This document shows, piece after piece, positions 47,961-56,507 of a stretch of 64,000 nucleotides of DNA (its first letter is position 1; each line of letters begins with the position of its first letter). The position numbers were made by a program, and so were the translations under genes. This stretch comes from Actinomycetospora sp. TBRC 11914 (GTDB taxonomy: Bacteria; Actinomycetota; Actinomycetes; Mycobacteriales; Pseudonocardiaceae), in the NCBI RefSeq assembly GCF_012933465.1, contig NZ_JABBND010000023.1, forward strand, positions 1 through 64,000. Reading direction: 5' to 3'. The notes under the pieces were generated by a model that was given only the letters and a program-made list of their open reading frames with translations, had not been told where the DNA came from and did not search any database.

Positions 47961-48318
47961 GTTCGTCCTCCGTGTGTCCTCTCGGCGATCAGGTGGCCGC
48001 CATGGTGGTCCGACGCGGAGAAACGGTCAATGCTGACTCCTCACCGGGGGCGTGACCCGGTGATCGGGCCCTCGACACGCCCCGCGTACACTCGATGGCT
48101 GGTGCGCGTGTCGTGCCGGTGTCCGCACGCGTTCACCACATCCCCCGGCGTCCGAGCCGGTGGAGGGTCCGGAGTGGGGTCGCCGAACGCTCGCGTACCC
48201 GATCCGGTGTGCACCCGCACGTCGGTGGTGCGGGACGACGTGGTCGTCCGGCGAGCGTCCCCGGTCCACCGCGGCCGGGTGCGGGAGCGGGACGGCCGGC
48301 GAGAGAAGTGCGGAGGAC
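47961..48318. other. Upstream region of infA (358 nt)
   Basis: No gene is supported. This divergent gap should contain the promoters of the dehydrogenase and of the infA operon; TACACT at 48087-48092 is a possible -10 for infA without a good -35. GGAGGA at 48312-48317 is the infA ribosome site. Confidence 0.55.
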
Positions 48319-48540
48319 ATGGCGAAGAAGGACGGCGCCATCGAGGTCGAGGGCCGGGTCATCGAGCCCCTGCCCAACGCGATGTTCCGGGTCGAGCTCG
48401 AGAACGGGCACAAGGTCCTGGCACACATCAGCGGGAAGATGCGTCAGCACTACATCCGGATCCTCCCCGAGGACAAGGTCGTGGTGGAGCTGTCGCCGTA
48501 CGACCTGTCGCGCGGCCGGATCGTCTACCGCTACAAGTGA
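48319..48540 (+). CDS. infA: Translation initiation factor IF-1
   Basis: IF-1 (73 aa) is an OB-fold factor that occupies the A site during initiation. [20 protein letters not shown] and [20 protein letters not shown] are canonical. ATG 48319 is one base past GGAGGA. It starts the infA-rpmJ-rpsMKD-rpoA-rplQ run. Confidence 0.99.
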   Translation: MAKKDGAIEVEGRVIEPLPNAMFRVELENGHKVLAHISGKMRQHYIRILPEDKVVVELSPYDLSRGRIVYRYK

Positions 48541-48562
48541 TCTCCCAGAGCGAGGAAGCGAC

Positions 48563-48676
48563 GTGAAGGTCCAGCCGAGCGTCAAGCGCATCTGCGCCAA
48601 GTGCCAGGTGGTCCGCCGTCACGGGCGGATCATGGTCATCTGCGACAACCTGCGGCACAAGCAGCGCCAGGGCTGA
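48563..48676 (+). CDS. rpmJ: 50S ribosomal protein L36, zinc-binding form
   Basis: The 37-aa protein [19 protein letters not shown] has Cys pairs CAKC and a later Cys and His ([13 protein letters not shown]), forming the zinc ribbon of the C+ type. The start is GTG 48563 after GAGGAAG. It is the smallest gene seen in the window. Confidence 0.98.
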   Translation: MKVQPSVKRICAKCQVVRRHGRIMVICDNLRHKQRQG

Positions 48677-48847
48677 CGCCCCGGCGCCCGGGACACCGGG
48701 CGCCCGACGAGAACATCCCCGTACCTACGCCGACCAGCCTCGGCGGAACCACCCCCGGCCCGGGAGGCCGGGGCCCGCGACGGTGACACGCCGTCCGGGA
48801 CGGGCGGGGACCGACACCTCCCGACGACACGAGGAGTACGCGCCGAC

Positions 48848-49228
48848 ATGGCACGCATTTCCGGCGTCGACCTCCCCCGCGAGAAGCGGATGGAGATCGC
48901 GCTGACCTACATCTTCGGGATCGGCCGCAGCCAGTCCCGGACGATCCTCGCCGAGACGGGGATCGACCCCGATCTCCGCAGCAAGGACCTGAGCGACTCC
49001 GATGCCGCGGCCATCCGCGCGTTCATCGAGGGCAACCTCCGGGTCGAGGGTGACCTGCGCCGCGAGATCCAGGCGGACATCCGGCGCAAGGTCGAGATCG
49101 GCAGCTACCAGGGCCTGCGTCACCGGCGCAACCTCCCGGTCCACGGCCAGCGGACGAAGACCAACGCCCGCTCGCGCAAGGGCCCGAAGAAGACCGTCGC
49201 CGGCAAGAAGAAGGCCGCCCGCAAGTAA
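48848..49228 (+). CDS. rpsM: 30S ribosomal protein S13
   Basis: S13 (126 aa) makes head bridges to the 50[21 protein letters not shown] and the C-terminal [21 protein letters not shown]-type sequence are canonical. ATG 48848 follows GAGGAG. The 171-nt gap to rpmJ has no supported gene. Confidence 0.99.
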   Translation: MARISGVDLPREKRMEIALTYIFGIGRSQSRTILAETGIDPDLRSKDLSDSDAAAIRAFIEGNLRVEGDLRREIQADIRRKVEIGSYQGLRHRRNLPVHGQRTKTNARSRKGPKKTVAGKKKAARK

Positions 49229-49270
49229 CGGGCGACCCACTCGACGCAGAGACTCGGAGAGAAGCACCGC

Positions 49271-49681
49271 ATGCCACCCAGGACCCGCACCGGCGCCGCC
49301 GGCGCCAAGAAGGTGCGCCGCCGGGAGAAGAAGAACGTCTCCCAGGGCCAGGCGCACATCAAGAGCACGTTCAACAACACGATCGTCTCGATCACCGACC
49401 CCTCGGGCGCGGTGATCAGCTGGGCCTCCGCCGGCCACGTCGGCTTCAAGGGCTCGCGCAAGTCCACGCCGTTCGCCGCCCAGATGGCCGCCGAGAACGC
49501 GGCCCGCAAGGCGGCCGAGCACGGCATGAAGAAGGTCGACGTCTTCGTCAAGGGCCCGGGCTCGGGCCGCGAGACGGCGATCCGGTCGCTGCAGGCCGCG
49601 GGGCTCGAGGTCGGGACGATCTCCGACGTCACCCCGCAGCCCCACAACGGCTGCCGCCCGCCGAAGCGTCGTCGGGTCTAG
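49271..49681 (+). CDS. rpsK: 30S ribosomal protein S11
   Basis: S11 (136 aa) lies on the platform near the mRNA exit. The core [20 protein letters not shown] and the ending [15 protein letters not shown] are diagnostic. The Lys/Arg-rich N-terminus is typical of actinobacteria. Confidence 0.99.
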   Translation: MPPRTRTGAAGAKKVRRREKKNVSQGQAHIKSTFNNTIVSITDPSGAVISWASAGHVGFKGSRKSTPFAAQMAAENAARKAAEHGMKKVDVFVKGPGSGRETAIRSLQAAGLEVGTISDVTPQPHNGCRPPKRRRV

Positions 49682-49701
49682 GGCCGGAGAGGAGAGGAAC
49701 C

Positions 49702-50307
49702 ATGGCTCGCTACACCGGCCCCGCCACGCGCAAGTCCCGTCGCCTGAAGACCGACCTGATCGGTGGCGACAAGTCCTTCGAGCGCCGTCCGTACCCCCCG
49801 GGGCAGCACGGGCGGATCCGCATCAAGGAGTCCGAGTACCTGCTGCAGCTCCAAGAGAAGCAGAAGGTCCGGTTCACCTACGGCGTCCTCGAGAAGCAGC
49901 TGCGCGCCTACTACGAGGAGGCGAACCGTCGCGAGGGCAAGACCGGCGACGAGTTCCTGCGCCTGCTCGAGTCGCGCCTGGACTCCGTGGTCTACCGCGC
50001 GGGCCTGGCCCGCACGCGTCGTGCCGCCCGCCAGCTCGTGGGGCACGGCCACTTCCTCGTCAACGGCGAGAAGGTGGACGTCCCCAGCTTCCGGGTGACC
50101 CAGTACGACATCATCGACGTCCGCGACAAGTCGCGGAACATGCTGCCCTTCGTGGACGCGAAGGAGTCGTTCGGGGACCGTCCGGTGCCCGGCTGGCTCC
50201 AGGTTGTCCCGGACTCGCTGCGCATCTTCGTGCACCAGCTGCCGGAGCGGACCCAGATCGACACGCCCGTGCAGGAGCAGCTGATCGTCGAGTTCTACTC
50301 CAAGTAG
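49702..50307 (+). CDS. rpsD: 30S ribosomal protein S4
   Basis: S4 (201 aa) starts 16S assembly. The S4 domain [19 protein letters not shown] and [12 protein letters not shown] is clear, and the N-terminal segment lacks the zinc Cys cluster, so it is the C-minus form. ATG 49702 follows GGAGAGGAG. A hairpin follows its stop. Confidence 0.99.
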   Translation: MARYTGPATRKSRRLKTDLIGGDKSFERRPYPPGQHGRIRIKESEYLLQLQEKQKVRFTYGVLEKQLRAYYEEANRREGKTGDEFLRLLESRLDSVVYRAGLARTRRAARQLVGHGHFLVNGEKVDVPSFRVTQYDIIDVRDKSRNMLPFVDAKESFGDRPVPGWLQVVPDSLRIFVHQLPERTQIDTPVQEQLIVEFYSK

Positions 50308-50312
50308 CACAG

Positions 50313-50333
50313 ACGGGGGGCTCCGCCCCCCGT
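50313..50333 (+). terminator. Hairpin between rpsD and rpoA
   Basis: ACGGGGGGC (50313-50321) pairs with GCCCCCCGT (50325-50333) around TCC just after rpsD. It may partly terminate or mark a processing site, since rpoA is usually cotranscribed. Confidence 0.5.
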
Positions 50334-50417
50334 GGACCCCCCGGCCCGGGGTCGACCCGGGTCGGGGCCGTTCGGCGTCAAATAGCGGATGCCCGAGCAC
50401 CGGAAGGAACACCAGAA

Positions 50418-51482
50418 GTGCTGATCTCCCAGCGCCCGGCCCTCTCGGAGGAGCCGGTCGACGAGACCCGGTCGCGGTTCGTCATCGAGCCGCTCGAGCC
50501 GGGCTTCGGTTACACCCTCGGCAACTCGCTGCGGCGGACCCTGCTGTCGTCCATCCCGGGCGCGGCCGTGACCTCGATCCGGGTCGACGGGGTCCTCCAC
50601 GAGTTCACCACCGTCCCGGGGGTGAAGGAGGACGTCACCGACATCATCCTGAACCTCAAGGAGCTCGTCGTGAGCTCCGAGGAGGACGAGCCGGCGACGA
50701 TGTACCTGCGCAAGCAGGGCCCGGGCACGGTGACGGCGGGGGACATCGTCCCGCCGGCCGGCGTGACCGTGCACAACCCGGACCTGCACATCGCGACCCT
50801 GAACGACCAGGGCCGTCTCGAGGTCGAACTCGTGGTCGAGCGGGGTCGTGGTTACGTCCCCGCCGCCCAGAACAAGGCCTCCGGCGCCGAGATCGGCCGC
50901 ATCCCGGTCGACTCGATCTACTCGCCGGTGCTCAAGGTCAGCTACAAGGTCGAGGCGACCCGCGTCGAGCAGCGCACCGACTTCGACAAGCTGATCCTCG
51001 ACGTCGAGACCAAGCCGTCGATCACCCCGCGCGACGCCATCGCGTCCGCCGGCCGCACGCTCGTCGAGCTGTTCGGCCTGGCCCGCGAGCTCAACGTCGA
51101 CGCGGAGGGCATCGAGATCGGGCCCTCGCCCGCCGAGGCCGACTCGATCGCGGCGTTCGCGATGCCCATCGAGGACCTCGACCTCACGGTCCGGTCCTAC
51201 AACTGCCTCAAGCGGGAGGGCATCCACACGGTCGGCGAGCTCGTCGGCCGGTCGGAGGCCGACCTGCTGGACATCCGCAACTTCGGTGCGAAGTCCATCG
51301 ACGAGGTCAAGATGAAGCTGGCCGGCCTCGGGCTGGCCCTCAAGGACAGCCCGCCCGGGTTCGACCCGAGCGCGGCCGCGTCCGACTACCCGTCGGAGGG
51401 GTACGACTCCTACGACGGCGGCGGGTACGGGTCGTTCGGCACCGACGACGGCCAGGACTACGCCGAGACGGAACAGCTGTAG
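50418..51482 (+). CDS. rpoA: DNA-directed RNA polymerase subunit alpha
   Basis: Alpha (354 aa) dimerises to seed RNA polymerase assembly. The N-terminal domain has [19 protein letters not shown]; the C-terminal domain has the promoter/activator helix [20 protein letters not shown] and [14 protein letters not shown]. An acidic Gly/Tyr/Asp-rich tail of about 40 residues ends the protein. GTG 50418 follows GGAAGGAA. Confidence 0.99.
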   Translation: MLISQRPALSEEPVDETRSRFVIEPLEPGFGYTLGNSLRRTLLSSIPGAAVTSIRVDGVLHEFTTVPGVKEDVTDIILNLKELVVSSEEDEPATMYLRKQGPGTVTAGDIVPPAGVTVHNPDLHIATLNDQGRLEVELVVERGRGYVPAAQNKASGAEIGRIPVDSIYSPVLKVSYKVEATRVEQRTDFDKLILDVETKPSITPRDAIASAGRTLVELFGLARELNVDAEGIEIGPSPAEADSIAAFAMPIEDLDLTVRSYNCLKREGIHTVGELVGRSEADLLDIRNFGAKSIDEVKMKLAGLGLALKDSPPGFDPSAAASDYPSEGYDSYDGGGYGSFGTDDGQDYAETEQL

Positions 51483-51527
51483 AAAGCACAGCAGCTCTGA
51501 CGTTCGTAGAGCTCTGACGTACTGCCC

Positions 51528-51556
51528 CCTCCCCGGCCCGACGAGGGCCGGGGAGG
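51528..51556 (+). promoter_or_regulatory. Hairpin between rpoA and rplQ
   Basis: CCTCCCCGGCCC (51528-51539) and GGGCCGGGGAGG (51545-51556) pair perfectly around a 5-nt loop, 27 nt before rplQ. An 11-nt direct repeat, AGCTCTGACGT, stands just upstream at 51493 and 51510. Likely a processing or attenuation element. Confidence 0.55.
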
Positions 51557-51583
51557 AAAGGCGCCCGAGACAGGAGCAATGCC

Positions 51584-52267
51584 ATGCCCCAGCCCACCAA
51601 GGGCCCGCGGCTCGGGGGATCCCCCGACCACCAGAAGCTGCTGCTGGCCAACCTGGCCACGTCGCTCTTCACCCACGGGCGCATCCACACGACGCGGGCC
51701 AAGGCCGAGCGCCTCCGCCCGTACGCCGAGCGCCTGATCACGAAGGCCAAGAAGGGCGACCTGCACAACCGTCGCATCATCTCGGAGCAGATCCGGGACA
51801 AGGACGTCGTGCACCGCCTGATCGCCGAGATCGGCCCGTTCTTCGCGGACCGTCCCGGCGGCTACACGCGCATCGTCAAGACGCTGCCGCGCAAGGGCGA
51901 CAACGCCCCCATGGCGATCATCGAGCTGGTGAACGAGCGGCTCGCCTCCACCGAGGCGTCCGCGGCGACCCGCTCGGCGGCCAACCGCGAGGTCGGTGGC
52001 CAGGCCACCGGTGCCGCCGCCACGGCCGCGTCCATCGCGGACGCGGAGTCGGCGGAGTCCTCGGCGTCGTCGGAGCCCTCCGACCTCGCCCCGTCCGACG
52101 ACGCCACCGAGGCCGCACAGGCCGAGGAGGCGGTCGGCACCGACGCCGAGCCGGAGGTCCCCGAGGCCGAGGCCGCGGCGTCCGACGAGGTGCCCGAGCC
52201 GATGGCGGAGAACGCCGCGGCCGCCGCCGGTCTCGAGACCGACGACGACACCGAGGGGAAGTCCTGA
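51584..52267 (+). CDS. rplQ: 50S ribosomal protein L17 with long acidic tail
   Basis: The L17 core is residues 1-120 ([50 protein letters not shown]). It is followed by about 105 residues rich in Ala/Glu/Asp/Ser, giving 227 aa against the usual 115-130 in most bacteria. Acidic L17 tails occur in other actinobacteria. ATG 51584 follows ACAGGAGCA. Confidence 0.98.
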   Translation: MPQPTKGPRLGGSPDHQKLLLANLATSLFTHGRIHTTRAKAERLRPYAERLITKAKKGDLHNRRIISEQIRDKDVVHRLIAEIGPFFADRPGGYTRIVKTLPRKGDNAPMAIIELVNERLASTEASAATRSAANREVGGQATGAAATAASIADAESAESSASSEPSDLAPSDDATEAAQAEEAVGTDAEPEVPEAEAAASDEVPEPMAENAAAAAGLETDDDTEGKS

Positions 52268-52292
52268 CCGGACCGACCCCCGCGCACGACCC

Positions 52293-52324
52293 CGGGCCCG
52301 CCGTCGAACCCGACGGCGGGCCCG
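52293..52324 (+). terminator. Hairpin between rplQ and truA
   Basis: A 14-bp perfect stem pairs 52293-52306 with 52311-52324 around AACC and ends two bases before the truA GTG, so it may both terminate the ribosomal transcript and hide the truA start. Confidence 0.65.
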
Positions 52325-52326
52325 CG

Positions 52327-53247
52327 GTGTCTCCGGGCGCTGACGACGCGGCTTTCCTGCCGCTCGATGCAAGCGATCAGGACGAGCACGCCGATAGGGC
52401 TCCGCTGGCACCGGGGGTACGACGGATCCGGCTCGACCTGGCCTACGACGGCACCGACTTCGCCGGCTGGGCCCGCCAGCCCGGGCTGCGCACCGTGCAG
52501 GGGGTGCTCGAGGAGACCCTGGCCGTCCTCGCCCGCCGCGACGTCGCGCTCACCGTCGCCGGCCGCACCGATGCGGGCGTGCACGCCGACGCCCAGGTCG
52601 CCCACGCCGACGTCCCCGCCTCCGGGTCCGCGCTGCTCGACGCGGGCACGGTGCCCGACGGCCTCGTCCGCCGGCTCGCCCGCATGCTCCCGCCGGACGT
52701 CCGCGTCCACGCCGTCACCCTGGCCCCCGCGGGGTTCGACGCCCGCTTCTCCGCGGTCCGCCGCCACTACGCCTACCGCGTGTGCACCGCGCCCTGGGGT
52801 CCCGAGCCGCTGCGGGCCCGCGACACGCTGCGCTGGCCCCGCGGCCTCGACGTGGCGGCGATGGACGCCGCCGGGCGGGGCCTGCTCGGCGAGCACGACT
52901 TCGCGGCGTTCTGCCGTCCCCGCGAGGGCGCGACCACGATCCGCGAGCTCCAGCACCTGCGCTGGGCCGCGGTGCCCGGCGAGCGCGACGTCGTCGAGGC
53001 GCGCCTGTCCGCCGACGCGTTCTGCCACTCGATGGTCCGCTCGCTGGTCGGCGCGCTGCTGGCGGTGGGGGAGGGGCGCCGCGACGTCGACTGGCCGGCC
53101 TCGCTGCTGACCCGCCGGGAGCGGGCGGCCGAGGTGCACGTCGTCGCCGCCCACGGGCTGCGGCTCACCGGCGTCGACTACCCCGACGACGCCGGCCTCG
53201 CCGCCCGCGCCGCGACGACGCGGGCGGTGCGGACCCTGGGCTCCTGA
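52327..53247 (+). CDS. truA: tRNA pseudouridine(38-40) synthase TruA
   Basis: TruA isomerises uridines at positions 38-40 of the tRNA anticodon arm. The catalytic aspartate is Asp82 in [10 protein letters not shown]; other marks are [20 protein letters not shown] and [20 protein letters not shown]. About 30 poorly conserved residues precede the core ([12 protein letters not shown]), and the GTG 52327 start lacks a clear ribosome site because it abuts a hairpin. It follows rplQ as in mycobacteria. Confidence 0.95.
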   Translation: MSPGADDAAFLPLDASDQDEHADRAPLAPGVRRIRLDLAYDGTDFAGWARQPGLRTVQGVLEETLAVLARRDVALTVAGRTDAGVHADAQVAHADVPASGSALLDAGTVPDGLVRRLARMLPPDVRVHAVTLAPAGFDARFSAVRRHYAYRVCTAPWGPEPLRARDTLRWPRGLDVAAMDAAGRGLLGEHDFAAFCRPREGATTIRELQHLRWAAVPGERDVVEARLSADAFCHSMVRSLVGALLAVGEGRRDVDWPASLLTRRERAAEVHVVAAHGLRLTGVDYPDDAGLAARAATTRAVRTLGS

Positions 53248-53263
53248 GTGGGATCGCCGGGGC

Positions 53264-53974
53264 TCAGCTGCGCCGGACGGGCCCGAGCAGCGCGGTCTCC
53301 CGCTCGGCGGTGACGAGGTCCAGGCGCCGCCACAGGTTGCGGCCCAGTACGACGACGCCGTGGTCGGGCAGCGTCCGGAGCGTCTCGGCCATCGGCTCGG
53401 TGAGCCGCCACAGCCGGGCGGCCAGGTCGGCCTCCTGGGGCGGCATCCGCCCGAGGAGCACGACGTCGGCGTCGTCCGCCGCGTCGGCGACCGCCGGGGA
53501 CAGCGCGGGCAGGACCAGCAGCGTGGCCCGCCACGGCCCGGTGGGCGCCGAGGGGCCGGTGGCGGTGGCGCCGCGGTCGTGGACGGTGAGCAGCGCGTCG
53601 GTGTCGCCCGGCTCCGGATCGGCGCGGTGCTCCTCGGCGGGTTCGTCGGGCCCGATCCGGACGCGGTCGGGGTCGGCCGCGGCGCGGGCGACCGGCTCCC
53701 AGGCGGCGCGACGGCCGGTGACCACGGTGAGCCGGGCGCCCTGGCCCACCGCCCGCAGCGCGACCTGGCGGGCGAGGTGCAGCGCGCCGAGGACGACGAC
53801 GCGGGTCGGGACCGGTCGCAGCAGCGCGAGCGCGACCGGCGCGCCCTGCGGGTCGGCGCCGAGCACGACCCCGGCCGGGGAGGCGGGGGCGGTCAGAGCG
53901 TCGAGGGCCGCGGCCGGCACCGTCGCGGCCACGCGGCCCGTCGCCGGCCGACGTCCGCCGGGCCGGGCCGTCAC
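53264..53974 (-). CDS. Unrecognised protein at the end of the type VII secretion operon
   Basis: I cannot assign this 236-aa protein. It starts at GTG 53974 overlapping the eccE stop as GTGA, so it belongs to the eccD-mycP-eccE unit. The N-terminal 30 residues are Arg/Ala-rich; the centre has a Rossmann-like alternation (TRVVVLGALHLARQVALRA then ARLTVVTGR), followed by DADVVLLGRMPPQEADLAAR and a C-terminal HGVVVLGRNLWRRLDLV. No membrane helix, signal peptide or Walker motif is seen, so a cytoplasmic accessory or regulatory role is possible. It is too short and lacks the features of EccB. Confidence 0.75.
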   Translation of the reverse strand: MTARPGGRRPATGRVAATVPAAALDALTAPASPAGVVLGADPQGAPVALALLRPVPTRVVVLGALHLARQVALRAVGQGARLTVVTGRRAAWEPVARAAADPDRVRIGPDEPAEEHRADPEPGDTDALLTVHDRGATATGPSAPTGPWRATLLVLPALSPAVADAADDADVVLLGRMPPQEADLAARLWRLTEPMAETLRTLPDHGVVVLGRNLWRRLDLVTAERETALLGPVRRS

Positions 53975-55137
53975 GGCGGGCCCCCGAGCGGCAGCGTCCC
54001 GCGCAGCCCGGCGGCCTGCCGCCCGTGCCACGGGTCGAGCCGCACCCCCCGGGCGCGGGCCGCGGCGACGACACCGCGTCCGGCCTCGGCGAGCTCGTCG
54101 GGGGTCCGGGCGCTGACCCGGACGCGGACCGAGACGCCCACCCACGGGTCGCCGTCCGGGCCGGGCGGCCCGGGCCGCAGCGTGAGGGCCACGGTGGTGG
54201 CGGCCTCGGGCGCGGCGAGGTCGTCGAGGTCGAGCGGGCCGCCGGCGGGCACGGGGAGGTCGGCCGCGTCCCGGGTGGCGTGGCCGACCTCCCCGACCAC
54301 CACCGCGTCCCACCGCTCCTCGATGCCGCTGTCGGGCGCACGGTCGAGGTCGACCACGGCCGCCGTCGCCACCGCGTCGCGCAGCCCCGCGCGGTCGAGC
54401 GGGCGCACCGGGAGGTCGTGGTCGGCGAGCACGCGGGCGATCCGCGCGAGCGCCCCGACGAGGGCCCGCCGTGCCCCCAGCACCCCGCCGCCGCGCTCGG
54501 CCACCGCACCGGGACAGCGGTCCGGGTCCAGGCTCACCACGAGCCAGGCGCTGCGGTGGGCGGCGTCCGCGAGCGGGCCGAGGACCTCGCGGTGCGCCTG
54601 GCGGGCCGGGGAGTCGGCGGGCCCGGGCCGGACGTGGCGCACGACGCTCAGCGCGTCCAGCACGACGCCGCGGTCGGACAGGGTCCCCGCGAGCGCGCCC
54701 AGTGGGAAGTCCGCGGCGGTCCCGGGCCCGACCAGCAGCGGCAGCTCGTCGGTGTCGGGCACGAGGACCGCGGTCCACGTGCCGTCGTCGGTGCGGGCGA
54801 GCGCGACGGGGCGCCCGTCGTGGTCACGGTCGTCGACCACGACGACCTCGCCCAGGACGGCGTCCAGCGGCCCCAGGCCCAGGCCCTCGTCGTCGGGGGT
54901 GTCCGGCTCGGCGGTGGTGTCGCGGGGCCGCGCCCGGTGGCGCACGGCGAGCAGCGCCCAGGTCCCGACCAGCTCGCCCCGCACCCGCACGAGCCCGGCG
55001 ACGAGCGCGACGGAGAGGACGATCCCGGCGACCGGCAGCAGCGCGGGGCCGAGCGCCAGCAGCCCGAGCGCCACCGCCAGCCCGATCTCCACGACGAGGA
55101 CCCCGCCCAGGCGGTCGGGCGCCGTCCGCGCGCTCAC
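53971..55137 (-). CDS. eccE: Type VII secretion protein EccE
   Basis: The 388-aa product has two adjacent N-terminal membrane helices (GVLVVEIGLAVALGLLALGP and LLPVAGIVLSVALVAGLV) and a cytoplasmic/peripheral domain of about 300 residues rich in Asp, Pro and Arg, the layout of EccE, which caps the periphery of ESX membrane complexes. GTG 55137 overlaps the mycP stop. A longer ORF in this frame extends to 57849 but that part is antisense-free shadow of mycP and eccD codons. Mycobacterial ESX-4 lacks EccE, so its presence here is notable. Assignment rests on layout rather than strong motifs. Confidence 0.75.
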   Translation of the reverse strand: MSARTAPDRLGGVLVVEIGLAVALGLLALGPALLPVAGIVLSVALVAGLVRVRGELVGTWALLAVRHRARPRDTTAEPDTPDDEGLGLGPLDAVLGEVVVVDDRDHDGRPVALARTDDGTWTAVLVPDTDELPLLVGPGTAADFPLGALAGTLSDRGVVLDALSVVRHVRPGPADSPARQAHREVLGPLADAAHRSAWLVVSLDPDRCPGAVAERGGGVLGARRALVGALARIARVLADHDLPVRPLDRAGLRDAVATAAVVDLDRAPDSGIEERWDAVVVGEVGHATRDAADLPVPAGGPLDLDDLAAPEAATTVALTLRPGPPGPDGDPWVGVSVRVRVSARTPDELAEAGRGVVAAARARGVRLDPWHGRQAAGLRGTLPLGGPP

Positions 55138-56507
55138 CGCGCGCTCCGGCGGCGGACGAGCAGGAGGACGGCGACGGCGAGGACGACGACCACGGTGCCC
55201 GCGGCCACCCACGGCAGGACGGAGCCACCCGACGGGGCCGGCGGCGCGGGGGGCGGGGCCGGTCGGGCTCCCGCCAGGGCCGCGTCCACGTCGAGCGCGC
55301 CGGCGCCGACGAGCGGGTCGCGGCCGGGGCCCGTCCCCGGCACCGGCGCCGCGGTCCCGACGAGCCGCGCCACCACCTGCTCCGCCGTCAGCGCCGGGAA
55401 GCGGGCGCGCAGCAGGGCGGCGGCCCCGGCCACCCGCGCGGCCGCGAAGCTCGTGCCGGTCACCGGCCCCGGAGCCGAGCCCGGGAGCGTGAGGTCGGCG
55501 GTGAGCCCGGCCGAGCGCGCGTCGAGGGCGGCCGGGACGGTGCCGGGCGCGGCGAGGTCCACCCACGGGCCGGCGAGGGACGCCGGGTCCGGCCGACCGG
55601 CGTCGTCGAGGGCGCCGACGGTGAGGACGTCGTCGTCGAACCAGCCCGGGGCGGGGACCGTGGTGACCCGCTCGCGGGCCTGCGCCGGGTCGTTCGCCGG
55701 GCAGGCCGGGCCGGCGTTGCCCGCCGCGGCGACCACGACGATGCCGCGCGCGGCGGCGTCGTGCACGGCCGCCCGCAGCGCGCCCAGGGCCGGGTCGGTG
55801 GTGCCCACCAGGCCGGCCGCGGGCCGGCACGCCGCGACCGCGAGGGTGAGCACCCCGACGCCCGGCCGCGTCGCGGCGCGGACCGCCCGGGCCAGCGTCG
55901 CCTCGTCGCCCGCGCTCGCCCCGTCGGCGGTGGCCGACCACGCGCTGTCCGCCCGCACCGCCAGCACGCGGGCCCCCGGGGCGACCCCGACCAGGCCGTC
56001 GTCGGCGGCCGGGGCCGCCGCGACCAGCCCGGCGACGGCCGTGCCGTGGCCGTCGCAGTCGTCGGTGGCCGAGCGCCCGGCGACGAAGTCCCCGCCGTCG
56101 GTGACGCCCCCGCCCAGCCGCGGGTGGCGCGCGACCCCGGAGTCGACGACCGCGACGGTCACCCCGCGCGCGTCGGCGCCGGGCACGGTGTCCGGGGCCG
56201 GCGTCAGGGCGGTGAAGGTGTCCGGGGCGACGCCCGCGGGGCACGCGCCCCGCGACCGCAGCCCGGGGAGCGCGCCCGGCGCGTCGGGGAGGGCGGCGAG
56301 CGCGGCCGGGTCCGGCGCCGGCGGGGCGGGCGGCGCGACCGCGATGGCCTGGGCGGCGGTGTCCTGGGCGGCGGTGTCCTGGCCGGCGATGTCCTGAGCC
56401 GGGGCGGGCGCGGCCAGCCCGAGCAGGGCCGTGAGCACGACGGCGGCGACGGCGGCCGCGGCGGCCCCGGCCCGCCGGGTCCGCCCGGTCCGCGGGGGCC
56501 GGCTCAC
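55134..56507 (-). CDS. mycP: Type VII secretion mycosin (subtilisin-like serine protease) MycP
   Basis: This 457-aa membrane-anchored protease belongs to the ESX core. A signal peptide (about 1-37) is followed by a short DTAAQ repeat, then the subtilase domain with catalytic Asp122 (VAVVDSGV), His154 (DGHGTAVAG), oxyanion Asn264 (AAAGNAGPAC) and Ser353 (GTSFAAARVAG). A Pro-rich linker leads to a C-terminal helix (VLPWVAAGTVVVVLAVAVLL) and basic stop-transfer tail. GTG 56507 overlaps the eccD stop as GTGA. Confidence 0.95.
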   Translation of the reverse strand: MSRPPRTGRTRRAGAAAAAVAAVVLTALLGLAAPAPAQDIAGQDTAAQDTAAQAIAVAPPAPPAPDPAALAALPDAPGALPGLRSRGACPAGVAPDTFTALTPAPDTVPGADARGVTVAVVDSGVARHPRLGGGVTDGGDFVAGRSATDDCDGHGTAVAGLVAAAPAADDGLVGVAPGARVLAVRADSAWSATADGASAGDEATLARAVRAATRPGVGVLTLAVAACRPAAGLVGTTDPALGALRAAVHDAAARGIVVVAAAGNAGPACPANDPAQARERVTTVPAPGWFDDDVLTVGALDDAGRPDPASLAGPWVDLAAPGTVPAALDARSAGLTADLTLPGSAPGPVTGTSFAAARVAGAAALLRARFPALTAEQVVARLVGTAAPVPGTGPGRDPLVGAGALDVDAALAGARPAPPPAPPAPSGGSVLPWVAAGTVVVVLAVAVLLLVRRRSAR

